Below are positions 11,640-22,619 of a stretch of DNA of 64,000 nt, piece by piece (the first letter of the stretch is position 1; each line of letters starts with the position of its first letter). Below the pieces are notes generated by a model. The model did not search any database and was not told the DNA's origin. It was given only the letters and a program-made list of their open reading frames with translations. Source of the stretch: Axinella damicornis (lineage: Eukaryota; Porifera; Demospongiae; Axinellida; Axinellidae); NCBI GenBank assembly GCA_963931865.1, contig OZ007506.1, positions 8,887,438 to 8,951,437 of the forward strand. Direction: 5' to 3'. A program made the position numbers and the translations under genes.

Positions 11640-12102
11640 TTGAGTCTCGATCCATTGCACTTGGTGACTCATTAATTATAATCTGTATTATCTCATTCCA
11701 CGACGGTTTCTCCATGGACTATACAGTACCATGCAATGTACTTTTTATACCATGAGATATATCTGCATGTGATTGTGCCTGTAATCATGATCAGGTAGTT
11801 CATTTTAGCATTGATCCTGCATACGCATGTGGCTACACACTATAATAGTTATTACTTCTTTCAATACACCAATAATACAGTGTAAAGTAAAAATTGACGA
11901 TCATAATAATGTCGCAAGTTAAACCTGGTCACATGCACTCATAAGATATAATAATGATTCTGGATCAAAAGGATAGGTCTTGCCTGCATGGTGGTGAATC
12001 TGCAGTGGAGATTGATAATCTTCGTGACTTAAATAGCATGGAGAAGAACGTGCACAATGGTACGTACTTCTATTCATGCAATAGGTCTAATTTAGATATG
12101 AC
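11640..12102. other. No gene seen
   Basis: AT-rich unique-looking sequence. The 73-codon open frame at 11954 has no recognisable motif and runs into the neighbouring foldback; I do not call it. Confidence 0.5.
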
Positions 12103-12242
12103 TGGTCCACTGTATAATAATTACGTTAATACAATAATAGCACGATCCAATGCAGTCAGACACGAGGCAAATTAAAGCCAATTGCTATTCACTTCCTGAC
12201 TGCATTGTGGGTGCTAGTAATCTGAAATACCACAGTGGACCA
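12103..12242. mobile_element. Imperfect foldback of about 140 bp
   Basis: TGGTCCACTGT at the left end pairs with ACAGTGGACCA at the right end. CCAATGCAGTCAG and CTGACTGCATTGTGG pair near the loop. The whole can form one imperfect hairpin. Most likely a small MITE; a hairpin RNA precursor is a less likely alternative. Confidence 0.6.
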
Positions 12243-12414
12243 ACCTATCACAATTATTAATCCTACATCCTACATGTATGTCACAGTGGGTTTCTTAGTG
12301 TTTCTGTTGGATGCGAGAGCAAGACAATGCATGTTGTGCAGCAGGCGCAGGTTGGAAGCAAGGTATTATGGCCGATGGTCAACATCATGGCACAGATCAA
12401 GTGCAGTGTAGTGG

Positions 12415-12436
12415 CCCCCCCCCCCCCCCCCCCCCC
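12415..12436. repeat. Poly(C) tract, 22 nt
   Basis: Uninterrupted C run, one of eleven C or G runs of 20 nt or more in the window. Confidence 0.95.
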
Positions 12437-13222
12437 TGTGAAGGACAAGGTAGGTGGTGGTTAGTCTGGTAACTTGAATGATGCTCATGTCAATCCTTGG
12501 AATGCTCTCTATTACGTTTTCATAACAATGTTCGTTTCTTTAATGAGTTGCCCAAAGAGTATTCTCAAGTTCTACACTACATGGTACGCATTAATACTGC
12601 TTTGATTAACCATTAAGATTGCTATTACACAAGGTCTGGATCCTGTGTAATTGAAAGCTGATTGGTTAAATACTTAGCAACAACATTGCCAGGCAGCCTA
12701 CGGCTTAGTTACGTATACCTTCAGTTGTAGGATTGAAAAAGGAGTATGCCTGCTTTGCCCTAGGCACATGCAGCCAGGTGTGGGCACCTGCTGCTATTGA
12801 TACATATACTCTCTGTTTCCAAGACACTTTCCTCAGGACCTATTGCATGAGGCGTAGCTCTAGTTTTTAAACTTGGACAGTTATTAGTCCGTTCAGGTTC
12901 AGTTAGTTGTATAATAATGTACTGTTAGTCTCATTCCCAGGCCTGTACGCCACTTTCAGTTGCATGAAAGGGACGCAGAGGACCTGGTATGTTTCCTCAC
13001 GTGCGTAACGTCAAGGGTAGAAAGGTGTAGAAAGGACATAATTGAATAATTATGGGCGATCGGGGGCTCAGAACAGCAAGAAGAGCTAAGGTACCAGGTA
13101 ACATACCACGCGTATCTGGCTAGTGCTGCCATACACACCAAGCGTTGAAGGTGTATAGTTGAATACGCGAAACTTTCCTTTTTCGTTGTGAAAACTTTGG
13201 CCGTTTGTCAATTACGTAATGC
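12437..13222. other. No gene seen; TAGCCTCGTTCCCAGG-family end
   Basis: Non-coding. TAGTCTCATTCCCAGGCC at 12929-12946 is a diverged end of the short foldback family described at 18906-18955. No coding signal. Confidence 0.5.
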
Positions 13223-13554
13223 TCACATGAGGAAACATACCAGGCACTCCCCGCTTTTCCATACTGCAAGTGACGAAAACTTGGGCGGGGCCTGGGAATG
13301 AGGCTAATGTAATGTGCCTGCATTCCAGGCAGTGAACCCTACCCAAGTCACCTGACCCTACACATCCTCCATTCCATGTGAGGGGGTCTGTGAACACAAC
13401 TTATTGACTACTGGACATCTACTGTCTCTGCTCACCGTGAACATGGGCTCCCTCTCCTCCTCTTCCTTCTCCTCGTCCTCCTCATCTGAGTCATCATCAC
13501 TCCCATCCATGTCATGCACGGACACTGCATATGGAGGAAGATGATACGTTAACA
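13223..13554 (+). repeat. Direct repeat flanking the MULE relic, left copy
   Basis: About 330 bp, matching 15908-16248 in the same orientation with only scattered differences. Both hold GAGGAAACATACCAGGC, GCAGTGAACCCTACCCAAGT, an Asp/Glu-coding tract (minus strand SDDDSDEEDEEKE) and end in ATGGAGGAAGATGATACG. The ATG in the left copy opens the MULE frame. Confidence 0.8.
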
Positions 13555-15265
13555 CTGGTCGGCCTGAAGCCTGAGTTGGAAGGGGTCCGAGCTTTTGGAA
13601 CTGATGGAGAAGAGAACTTAGCAAAGGATCTTTCTCACATGCTTGCTTTTGGTGTGCATCTGACATGTTTCAACCACGTGAGACGAAACATAAAACATGA
13701 CCTCTCTGAACGTGGATTTGATGCTCTGTCACAGAAGAAGATTCTTGACAGCATTTTTGGCCGCCAAATTGGGACTATTCGTGAAGAAGGTCTCGTCGAT
13801 TGTCAGTGCCAGTGAATTCCATGAGAAGCTGGAGGCATGCAAGCCTACATGGGACTTGCTGGCAAAAGAAAGCAGTTGTCAAAGTGGCTTCTGTGAGTGG
13901 TTTGTAAAGTACAAGAGCAGAGTTGTGGAAGTCAGCATGCTCAGTAGTGGTCGACGGGAAGCAGGTCTTGGAGATCCTCCTGAGGCATTCGCAACAAATG
14001 CCTGTGAATCCATCAACGCTGTTGTGAAAGCGAAAGTTCAATACAAGAAAAGCGATCTTCCGCACTTCTTGATGCAGATGAGGGAGTTAATTGATGAGCA
14101 GGGGAAAGAAGTTGAGAGGGCAGTCCTCAAGTGGGAAGTATGAGTTTGAGGATGATTATCGGCACCTTGAGGTCCCTGAAGCGAAGTGGTTTAAGATGAC
14201 AGCACAGCAACGTAAGAGGCATCTCCAGAAGGTGGCAACAACATGCCCTAAGGAACTACGTCCGTGTTCACCTCCTGTCCCCACTACTGGTAGTAGTTGC
14301 TCTCTGTCGGTTCCACTTGGTGATGTAACAGCCCAGATAACGAACATTCCAGCTGCTGCCCTTGAAGGTATTTGGAAGAAGGCATGTGAACTCAGGACAT
14401 CCGTCAACAGCATAGTTCCTGCACCAGGCTACTCCCATGAAGCAAGGATGGTTGCTAGTCGAACAGGGGCACGTCCACATTTGGTTACCAAGGGCAAGGA
14501 TGCCATGTACCATTGTGACAGTGAATGTGCCAATTATTGTTCGTTGAAGATATGCAGCCACACTGTTTCTGTAGCTGAAATAAACGGAGATCTTGCAACG
14601 TTTGTTGAATTGTTCTCAAAGAAGGCCAAGCCTCCGAACATCACCAAACTAGCTCTTCACGGAATGCCTTCCGGGAGAGGAAGAAAGGGGCAACAACCAC
14701 CACGTAAACGTGTGGAGTCCACTGTACCATTTCAGCCAAACAGCAACACCTGTGCTTCAAGTAGTTCGTGTTCAACCACTGTGTTGTCAGCTACGATGAG
14801 TGAAGAGCTGCTGCCTTTGTCAGCTACGATGAGTGAGCTGCCGCCAGCTGCTCATGGTTATGTGACTCCTACAACCTTTGCACCGAGCAAGTACCTTACC
14901 TGCTCCTACATTCCGTCAGCCCTCAGCAGGTACCTTGGAGGGAGGGATTGCTGGGAGTAGTAAACTCCCGCCCCTCCTCATGCTTGACGCACAGATCATT
15001 TGGTGCCTCAGCTGGTTTGGTATACCTTCCATGACACCCTGCACACACCGATATGTTTCCGGTGATGAAAACAACAAAGAAAGAGGGCTGACGGAATGGC
15101 ATTGTAGGAGGTAGAGGAGATTCGGGAACGCCTACTATCATCCTCATTTATCTTGCCTCCGTAGTCGATGGCCCTGTCAGCTGACATTTCTGCAGATGAG
15201 GTCAAGGATCGTCTGTTGCCTTCACATCGTGACTTTCTTCTGGAATACTTGGGACTTGATGTGTA
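13531..15265 (+). pseudogene. Mutator-like (MULE) transposase relic
   Basis: Reads as the second half of a MULE transposase in three frames. Frame 1 (13531-13800) has FGTDGEENLAKDLSHML and HLTCFNHVRRNIKHDL, matching the second catalytic-Asp block and the C/H block. Frame 2 (13800-14130) has FATNACESINAVVKAK, with the likely third catalytic Glu. Frame 3 (14120-14960) has a SWIM-like zinc pattern (CDSECANYCSLKICSH) and a Ser/Thr/Pro-rich tail. A last fragment, DRLLPSHRDFLLEYLGLDV, ends near 15265. Two frameshifts (about 13800 and 14130) and the lack of the N-terminal half with the first Asp make it inactive. Direct repeats of 330 bp flank it. MULE enzymes cut and paste DNA in the nucleus; here only the fossil remains. 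Confidence 0.75.
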
Positions 15266-15907
15266 AACGAGTGGCCTTGATGTTTATTGTGTACATGCAT
15301 AATTTGAGTGCATATTGATTTGTTCTGTGACTGTTACCTGTTTGAATTGCTCAGCCTCCTTGCACTTTTTGTGTGCATGCGCAGATCCCTATTTGGTGAT
15401 GATGATTACAATAGTCTCGTGCGCAGCGTGCGTACCCGGCCGGTACTCATATCACTATATTTTTATGTGTGCCATCTGGGCACGTGACTATAATAATGCA
15501 TGCTGCATATATGCGTGGTATACCGTACTGCTACATCCACATTGGACTTGTGTGGTGGAAATGGCCCCTGATGAGCATGCAGGAGAAAGAAGCTGTCCTT
15601 GAACGCTTTCTACAGCATAAACAGTTGGATCTCCGTTGCGTTCGAACACTGCATGTTGCGTATTGCGTGAACATGTGCGGCAAGAACTTTCTGTGGGTGC
15701 AGCTCACGGAAATGAACCCATGCAGGCACTCTGCTTGATTTGCAGAACCACGCAATACAACTGAATTCAAACGCAACGGAAATCGTCTGTGTACAGTAGT
15801 TGTGTGAGCGTCCTCGTTAGCGTGTTCTCAATTTTGTTTCCGGTTGTTTATTAACTTCTGACGTATTTGACAGTCCAGTCCAGTTCAGTTCAGTCCAGTG
15901 ATTAGTG

Positions 15908-16248
15908 ACACCCGTGAGGAAACATACCAGGCTCTCCCCGCTTTTCCATACTGCAAGCGATGAAAAGCTGGGCAGGGCCTGGGAACGAGGCTAATATAAT
16001 GTTCCTGCATTCCAGGCAGTGAACCCTACCCAAGTCACCTGACCCTACACATCCTCCTTTCCATGTGAGGGGGTCCGTGAACATGACTTCTTGACAGTGT
16101 ACTGAACCAGAAGCACATCTACTGTCTCTGCTCACCGTGAACATAGGCTCCCCTTCCTTCTCCTCGTCCTCCTCATCCGAGTCATCATCACTACCATCCT
16201 TGTCATGCACGGACACTGCAATGGAGGAAGATGATACGTACGTTAACG
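15908..16248 (+). repeat. Direct repeat flanking the MULE relic, right copy
   Basis: Partner of 13223-13554. It keeps the same ATGGAGGAAGATGATACG end, but is followed by unrelated sequence instead of transposase. Confidence 0.8.
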
Positions 16249-17540
16249 CAAGTAGGCAAACACCAACTCTACTGCATCACTGTAGTCACGGTGATTAAAC
16301 AACACACTAGCCTCATTCCCAAGCTCGATCTCGCACAAGAACTATAGCCAGGGAACGAGGCTACCGACACCCAAGTCACTCGCTTTGTAACAGTGAACTA
16401 CAGCTGTATTAGGGACTACTGTAGAAGGGCATGATAATGATCTGGCATCCAACAGAGATCTCATACCAAGACAAAGGGGAATCAAAAATTCATAAACATG
16501 AGTACAGTACACCCCCTTGAAGGACACCTCCCTAATCAGGACACTCAGCCAAATAGTAGTTGTCATGGTTGTCACGTGTACATCATGCTTCTGAGAAGTG
16601 CACAAAACAATTGCTGACCATGCCCTTTATGTTGTAATTTCTGTAAATGCGTGTGACACCATTGTGTGAGTATCTGCTCATGATTACCATAGTGACATAT
16701 GTTGCACCTCTACAGTCTGGTGGGTCTGGTATAGGCCTAGTCTGGTACCGAGACTACAGCAGACTGAAAAGTGCAGTTGCCACTTGAATGGATCGGTAAC
16801 AGTTGCTATCAGCTCTGGATGCTGAAAACGCAAAAATTAATCCCCGCCAAATCCACTACAAGCACAATTCGCTAAAATTAGTACCCACAAAATAATCGTG
16901 ACCTAAAGGCATGTATTGAATAGGAGCCTTATCCGTGCTCTCTTCACTACCTACACCACCTCTCCTCTCACACACCACTCACTCTGTTTACATCTTTATC
17001 CAAGGAGGTCATCTCCACAGAGTCAGCCAACTCCCTCATCTCTTCCACAGCTTCTCCTTCTAAAGAGTAATGAGAAGCAGCACTGTAAGTCTAGGATCAT
17101 CAGACATGCACCAATTCAAATATTATTGTAGCCTAACCTACTAGCTATACACCACATTTGTCTAGCGGCCGTCTCTTACGTATAAATCCTGTGTAACAGG
17201 TGTAGACTACAGTTTATACCAAACAAGCCATCCCTCATTCTTGAAATCCTCTTCTTGGACCTCTACAGAGGCCCATGCAGGATCATGTTCATCCATGGAT
17301 AATATAGACTACAACTTGCACTTTCTATAAACATCCTCAGGGCCATGGTTGCCTATTTCCACAGTCACAACCCTCCTGACTAGATTTCTAACTAGCTAGC
17401 ATGACCATGGTGGCTATCTCTGGAGGGTTTTCTTTATAAACTCCCTAAGCTTACAGGGCATCTTCCTCCCTGCCTTCTTTCCCTCCCTCCCATTCTCCCC
17501 GTTCTCTTTTTCACTTTAATACCTTCGACCAGATGGGCTA
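16249..17540. other. Non-coding, MITE ends only
   Basis: Contains a TAGCCTCATTCCCAAGC to CAGGGAACGAGGCTAC foldback (16309-16363) and a CACCCCCTTGAAGGACACC motif (16510-16528) like the ends of the 25505 element. No coding sequence I can support. Confidence 0.5.
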
Positions 17541-18018
17541 CTTACAGAAATGGAGTCTCAAGCCCAACTGAAACCTCGTTCGAAGACGCCAATCCTTGTC
17601 AACTTATTCCAAAGCGGCGTGGAGTCTGGGCACCACCCTACTTGCCTGCGGAACAACATTAGGAGTCAACAACAGAGGGAGCGCAAATGGCAGAGGGCCT
17701 ACTGGAGGAGGCCAACGCCATCGTTGACCGAAGAAAAACGACAGAGACAGAGGCACGCTCATCACTGTCCACAGTTTGCGCGTGCACAGGCGTCTCCCGC
17801 CAAAATTTGGCGCCACGGATGCAACCAATCAAATTAGGGCTAGAGCGATGCCGGCGCGCGCCTTACCGGCCGGTTTCTGCGAGTATAAAAGAGGCCCCCC
17901 GCAGCTTCCGAGTCATTCGGGCTCGGGTGAGGTTAAGGTGAGGTGAGCCCTCACCCTAACCTTACCCTTGCTGAATACCTTTCTCCGCCAGGGTAAGTTC
18001 AGGTGTAGATAGTAGGGG
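17541..18018 (+). promoter_or_regulatory. TATA-type promoter candidate, possibly transposon-derived
   Basis: GAGTATAAAAGAGG near 17879-17892 is a consensus TATA box in GC-rich surroundings, followed by GCTCGGGTGAGG, a plausible leader with a GT donor. The block 17541-17940 is markedly more GC-rich than its surroundings and open in two frames. It may be the promoter and leader of a retroelement; no protein family is recognised. Confidence 0.35.
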
Positions 18019-18019
18019 T

Positions 18020-18053
<34 letters not shown>
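18020..18053. repeat. Poly(G) tract, 34 nt
   Basis: The longest uninterrupted homopolymer in the window. It runs straight into the G-rich minisatellite at 18053. Confidence 0.95.
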
Positions 18054-18054
<1 letters not shown>

Positions 18055-18315
18055 GGGAGCATTGGGAGGGTGGGAGCATTAGGAGGGTGGAGCATTAGGA
18101 GGGTGGGAGCATTAGGAGGGTGGGAGCATTAGGAGGGTGGAGCATAGGAGCAAGGGGGGATGGGTGGGAGCATGGGGGGGTGGGAGCATGGGGGGTGGGG
18201 CTGGGATGTCGTGGGAGCATGGAGGGTGGGACTGGGATGGGTGGGAGCATGGGGGTGGGGCTGGGATGGGTGGAGCATAGGTGTGTGGGGCTGGGATGGG
18301 CAGGAGCATGAGGGG
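18053..18315 (+). repeat. G-rich minisatellite
   Basis: Imperfect tandem units of GGTGGGAGCATTAGGAGG (about 17-18 bp), passing into a longer GTGGGAGCATGGGGGTGGGG variant. Long G runs suggest G-quadruplex potential. Confidence 0.85.
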
Positions 18316-19318
18316 TGGGGCTAGGGTTGGTGATATAGCGTGGTTCAACATTGTCAATTTTATCCTCTATAGGTATTCATGATCTCGTGTGTTGTTGTGT
18401 TGATGATTATCTGAAATGTACTGCCAGAATACCCACAACCTTGTTTCTAACTTTGTTCTCGCCATGTAGTCTACGTCCCAGTCTCATTTTAATTGCCTCG
18501 ATGACGTGAGAGTTCAAAGTTCGCTGATAGTTCTTTAGAAGGCCATCTGAACCCGTGGAAGTTGAACTAGGGTGTTGTTGAAGGACAGAGGACATCGTAA
18601 GGCGTTTGACGTGGTCATATGCAATCCACGAAAGGTAATTCTCGGTGTTGTAATTTTAATTTGACTAGCCAGGTGAAGCAAATTCACTTGACCAGTGATA
18701 CCATTATCTATGGTGATACAGTCAAAAAAATGGTTTATTGTCTAAACTGTATAGTTACATGCCGCACATAACTACTGGTCACTGTATACCATCTACTTGT
18801 AAACTGTCTGTTTTATGAAATAGAGCACAAATTAACCTGCGCCTACTCACAGCTTGCCTAGCTGAACTTGACACAAATTTGTATCAAAATTATGGTTCAT
18901 GCTGCTTAGCCTCGTTCCCAGGCGCTTTGAGGAGAGAGCCTGGGACCGAGGCTACATGCTGCTAAAGTAGGGAGAACATGTCATGTACAGTTTTGTTTTC
19001 TTTCTCAATCTCAAAGGATTCATTCAGACTTGAGAAGAACACAACTCCAGAGAAAGGTGGTGTCATCTGCAGTCATTCGAACAGCTGTATTCCACTGGAA
19101 CAAACTGAGCACAACAGTATGACAAGGTAGGTCTTCCCATTTGATGTGTATTCTCGAAAAAGTCTACCTTGCTTCCTTACAGTTTTATATACCATCCCAC
19201 ATTTTGCATTTGAGCATGTAGTCTAAAGAGCCACTGATGCATTGCAACTCACCTAGTGATATATAGATTGAGGCGTGGCTCGATGGTAATGATACGCTCT
19301 ATTGTTATATAGTTAATA
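18316..19318. other. Non-coding, with one short foldback
   Basis: A clean foldback of the TAGCCTCGTTCCCAGGC family lies at 18906-18955. The 62-codon minus-strand frame at 18407-18595 (MSSVLQQHPSSTSTGSDG) has no recognisable motif. Confidence 0.5.
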
Positions 19319-19713
19319 CAAGGGGTGTGACTCCCATATTCGCCGTAATCGCAAGGCATCTTCACCCTGTATACTAAGGAAAGGGTTGAGTTGCTACACT
19401 GTACACTATTATTGGGTCATGCAAGGGTTAAATGTGCGTGCAGTCAAATGGTCAATGTCTGAAATACAATGCAGTCAAAGCCTTTTAGTAATGAAGTGGT
19501 AAGGTGGTCAAGCAGAAAAAATGACATCGTGCCCCCCGGAGTACTCCGCGCGACCTTCTCTTGATTATTTCTTGACCGCAGCACAATACAGCACATGTTG
19601 GTGTGACCACCCCTTACGTAAGTTGTGAAACCAACGAAAGGTTTGGAAGGGGTACCCCACGGCCAGCGCATGCTGTTAATACTGACTTCAGCATCTATGG
19701 TGACACCACCTTG
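19319..19713. mobile_element. MITE, CAAGGGGGTGTCACT family, copy 1
   Basis: Left end CAAGGGGTGTGACTCCCA and right end GGTGACACCACCTTG are inverted repeats and match the element at 25505-25750. Shared internal sequence includes TGAAATACAA and CAGTCAAA. The 145-codon minus frame across it is not supported as a gene. Confidence 0.6.
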
Positions 19714-20708
19714 ATATAGGTCTCTTAGTAGGCAGTTCCTGGTGTCCTCCTCATACCACTGCTTCTCCCAGGTTTCCTGTTGTAGCTTCTCCCCCAGCCT
19801 ACCAAGGTCAATAGGTCGATGTTTAGTTTCATTGGAGGCAAAGGTCAATGTGTGACTGTGTATCGGGCTTGGGCTAGGCACCTCAAAAATCAGGCCTGGT
19901 CATAAATCATCACCATGTTCATAACAGTACTAGAAAGTCTTCACATTTTCAATGCCAAACCACTGTGACATGCACACGAGTAATTGTTTTCAACTTTCTA
20001 TTGAACACCAAATGATCCTGAGGTAAACTAGCCATTGTCTCCCACTAATACACCGGTGACTGCCATGGTGTTTTCGTTTCCCTCTGAAGATGTGGACACA
20101 ATATCAGTCCTTCACTTCATATCCTGCCACCACTGACAGGTTATCTCACTGCTGATCTTCTGTAGGAAGTACCAGCAGACATGGCAAATTTGTAGTGGTA
20201 CATGACCAACAATGTTTGTTGTTCCATGACATACATTGTATATGTGGGGTTAACGTTGCTTCCTTACTGTAGCCAGCAGCACCCCCTGTCATCCTGCATC
20301 AGAGGATGTCTTACCTTCCACGTACTGTTCTGGCATGCCCATGGGCATTCCGGATGGGGTAAATGGGTTGGCTTCCATAAACCATGCCTCTCCATCCCCC
20401 ACCCCAATATTAAGACCCCTGAGGACATGATTGCCCCCTCCCCCCCCCCACTAAAGTAAGCCCCTGGTGCATGCTGCACCCCTAGCTTGGGGGGCGAGGC
20501 GTGGTGGTTACATTTAACCCCACCCTAAACCCAAGACACAGTCGCCCCCCAAACCTTACCTTAACTAAGAAGACGGATCCGACACCATCCCCTACCTAGC
20601 CAGATCGTCATTACACTAGCTCATCCCCTTCTAATGCATAACCTCTATTGACTTATAAGCTACGTGTACAAACACCATGGTACAATAACACACAATGGAT
20701 TAAGTACC

Positions 20709-21656
20709 TCACAGGTCCGACTGGGCTAACTGGTTACTAATAGTGGACAACTTCCAGCGGCCCAGTGTCTTAATCAGCTCCACCGGCACTCCACACGCGG
20801 CCGCCGTCGTAGCAGCCCCTTTTTGGAAACTGTGTCCCGCATAATCCTCCGGTTTGAAGCCCGCACTGGACAGAGCCTTTCTCAACTCACACACCAGTCG
20901 AGACCGAGTCAAAGCCCTCCCATCCCGGAATTGAAAGAGAGGGTCCCCCTGTTTGCCCCGCACTACTAAATATGAAAGCAGCGCTGCCACTGGACACAGC
21001 AAGGTGTTTGTCTTCACCAGGTGAATCGTCACCCCAAGACAGAACGGGTCTGTTTTAGATTGTTTCAACCGGCCTGATACCCTTTGCGGATCTGCTGGGT
21101 TATCTAACGTAATGTCCTCCATTGTCAAGTGCTGCTCGGGGTCGAACTCCCCGTCTTCCGGTGCCGTTAGTTCTCCCGACCTGAAGAAACCAAAGAACCC
21201 AACACAGCAGACCGCCCACAGCGTTATATTGTCTCTATCTGACGAATCTCTATTCCACAGTGACACCCGACGCAACTGCTCCAGGATTGATGGGGTGATG
21301 AGAAGACGTGTTCGCTTTGGGATGCCTGACTGCTCCTTGCGTGAGCCCCGTAGCATGAGCTCTAGAAGGGGCATACTCTCCACCCTTGGATCGCCCCCAC
21401 CACACGAGATCTGAAGGTGTCGAACCGCCGACAAGTAGCACTTGATGGTCTGGTGCTTCAGACCCTGGCAGTGGTTGACCGCGAAAGCAACCATCCCGAT
21501 CAGCTTCTGCTCTGTTACCGGTAGTGGGGCTATCCCAGTCTCCTGGCAAAACTTCAGGTACTTCTTTTTCCCCGCCAGATACGCCCTTTGCGTTGACGGT
21601 GCTAGACCTGCCTGCAGAAGGCGCTGAACAGTTGGCCCCAACGCTGTGACGACCAA
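20709..21656 (-). pseudogene. DIRS-type tyrosine recombinase, lacking key residues
   Basis: A 315-codon uninterrupted frame with the YR fold: SAM-like N-terminus (LAPSTQRAYLAGKKKYLKFC), box A FFGFFRSGEL with its Arg, LKQSKTDPF with its Lys, then HSFQKGAATTAA and TLGRWKLSTISNQ. In active family members the HxxR motif reads HSFR and a Tyr follows GRW by about ten residues. Here Arg is replaced by Gln and no Tyr follows before the stop. Recombinases of this class cut DNA through a covalent Tyr-DNA link, so the protein should be dead although the frame is open. It is therefore called a pseudogene with fair confidence. Confidence 0.8.
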
Positions 21657-21659
21657 TCT

Positions 21660-22270
21660 GGTTGCTCCCGTACCACCAAATCCACCAGAGCTGGAGGGAT
21701 TGACATTGGGCTGCGGTCGGCATCTGGAACTGCCTGTAGGAAGATGGGGGAGAGGTCATTGCGTGAGAGAGCGTCCGCCGCAATGTTCTGAACCCCCGGT
21801 ATGTGGGTTGCATGAATCTGTATATCAAAGCGCGCCGCCACGAAGAACTTGTGCATCAGGGTCTGGTCTTTCGCTCGGCCAGAGTTCACCACCGCCACCA
21901 CTACCATGTTGTCACACCGGCACTCGATTCGTTTTCCATGTTAGAAGAGGCTGGTCTATGGGAGATTGCCCGATTGAATCCGATTCGAAAGCCATGTTCA
22001 ATTCCATTGAGGATGTAGTTCTTGAAAGTGGTGTCCGGGTAGTCCCTTAGTTCCTTCCTCCACTCCTGCAACCTCAATGTAGTGGCCACCTCCCGAAGCC
22101 AGGCTGGTACCTGCTCCATGCTACCCCTCCGTTCAAATTCCAGGAGATGCTGTATATACGGGTATTTCTCTGTCCCTGCAAGGGTTGTTAGCCAGGTACT
22201 GATCCGCCTCGGCTCAAAATGTATGCATGCCTGAGCTGACCCTATGGCAACCCGTGGATGCTCTGCCACC
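21660..22270 (-). pseudogene. RT/RNase H region remnant of the DIRS-type element
   Basis: Upstream piece (22270-21935): WRKELRDYPDTTFKNYILNG, EHGFRIGFNR, the stretch that normally precedes the RT palm domain. Downstream piece (21930-21620): CDNMVVVAVVNSGRAKDQTL and HATHIPGVQNIAADALSRN, the C-terminal end of the RNase H domain. They meet near 21930 in different frames. The RT active-site segment and most of RNase H are therefore deleted. Confidence 0.75.
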
Positions 22271-22290
22271 AGTTCCCGCTGAACTTGTAG

Positions 22291-22322
<32 letters not shown>
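22291..22322. repeat. Poly(C) tract, 32 nt
   Basis: Uninterrupted C run at the junction between the gag-like and RT-side pieces of the DIRS-type element. Confidence 0.95.
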
Positions 22323-22619
22323 TTCACTTGCCCATGCCTATAGCCCCTGGAGTACAGGGATCATCAATGAGGGGCCACACATCACCCAACCCTGCCCCAA
22401 CTTATGTCTCAGTTCCTGTTAGATTGGCTTCTGTTGCACCTTATACCAACTAATCAGGCTTCCCCACTGGCCTATTAATTTTACACTCAGCACAATCTAA
22501 CCCCTAACTGACCACTGTACTTGCACTCACACTTTCATTAACACCAGGTACAAGTTGTGATACATTACAGACTTGGTACAGTTGTGATGCATTACAAACT
22601 GGAATATCACCCAGGCATA

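Noticed and set aside
12103..12242. microRNA precursor
   Set aside because: The hairpin is long, with many bulges and terminal inverted repeats like a MITE; no small-RNA evidence can be drawn from sequence.
19444..19881. 145-codon minus-strand frame
   Set aside because: Overlaps a MITE of the CAAGGGGGTGTCACT family and shows no recognisable domain.
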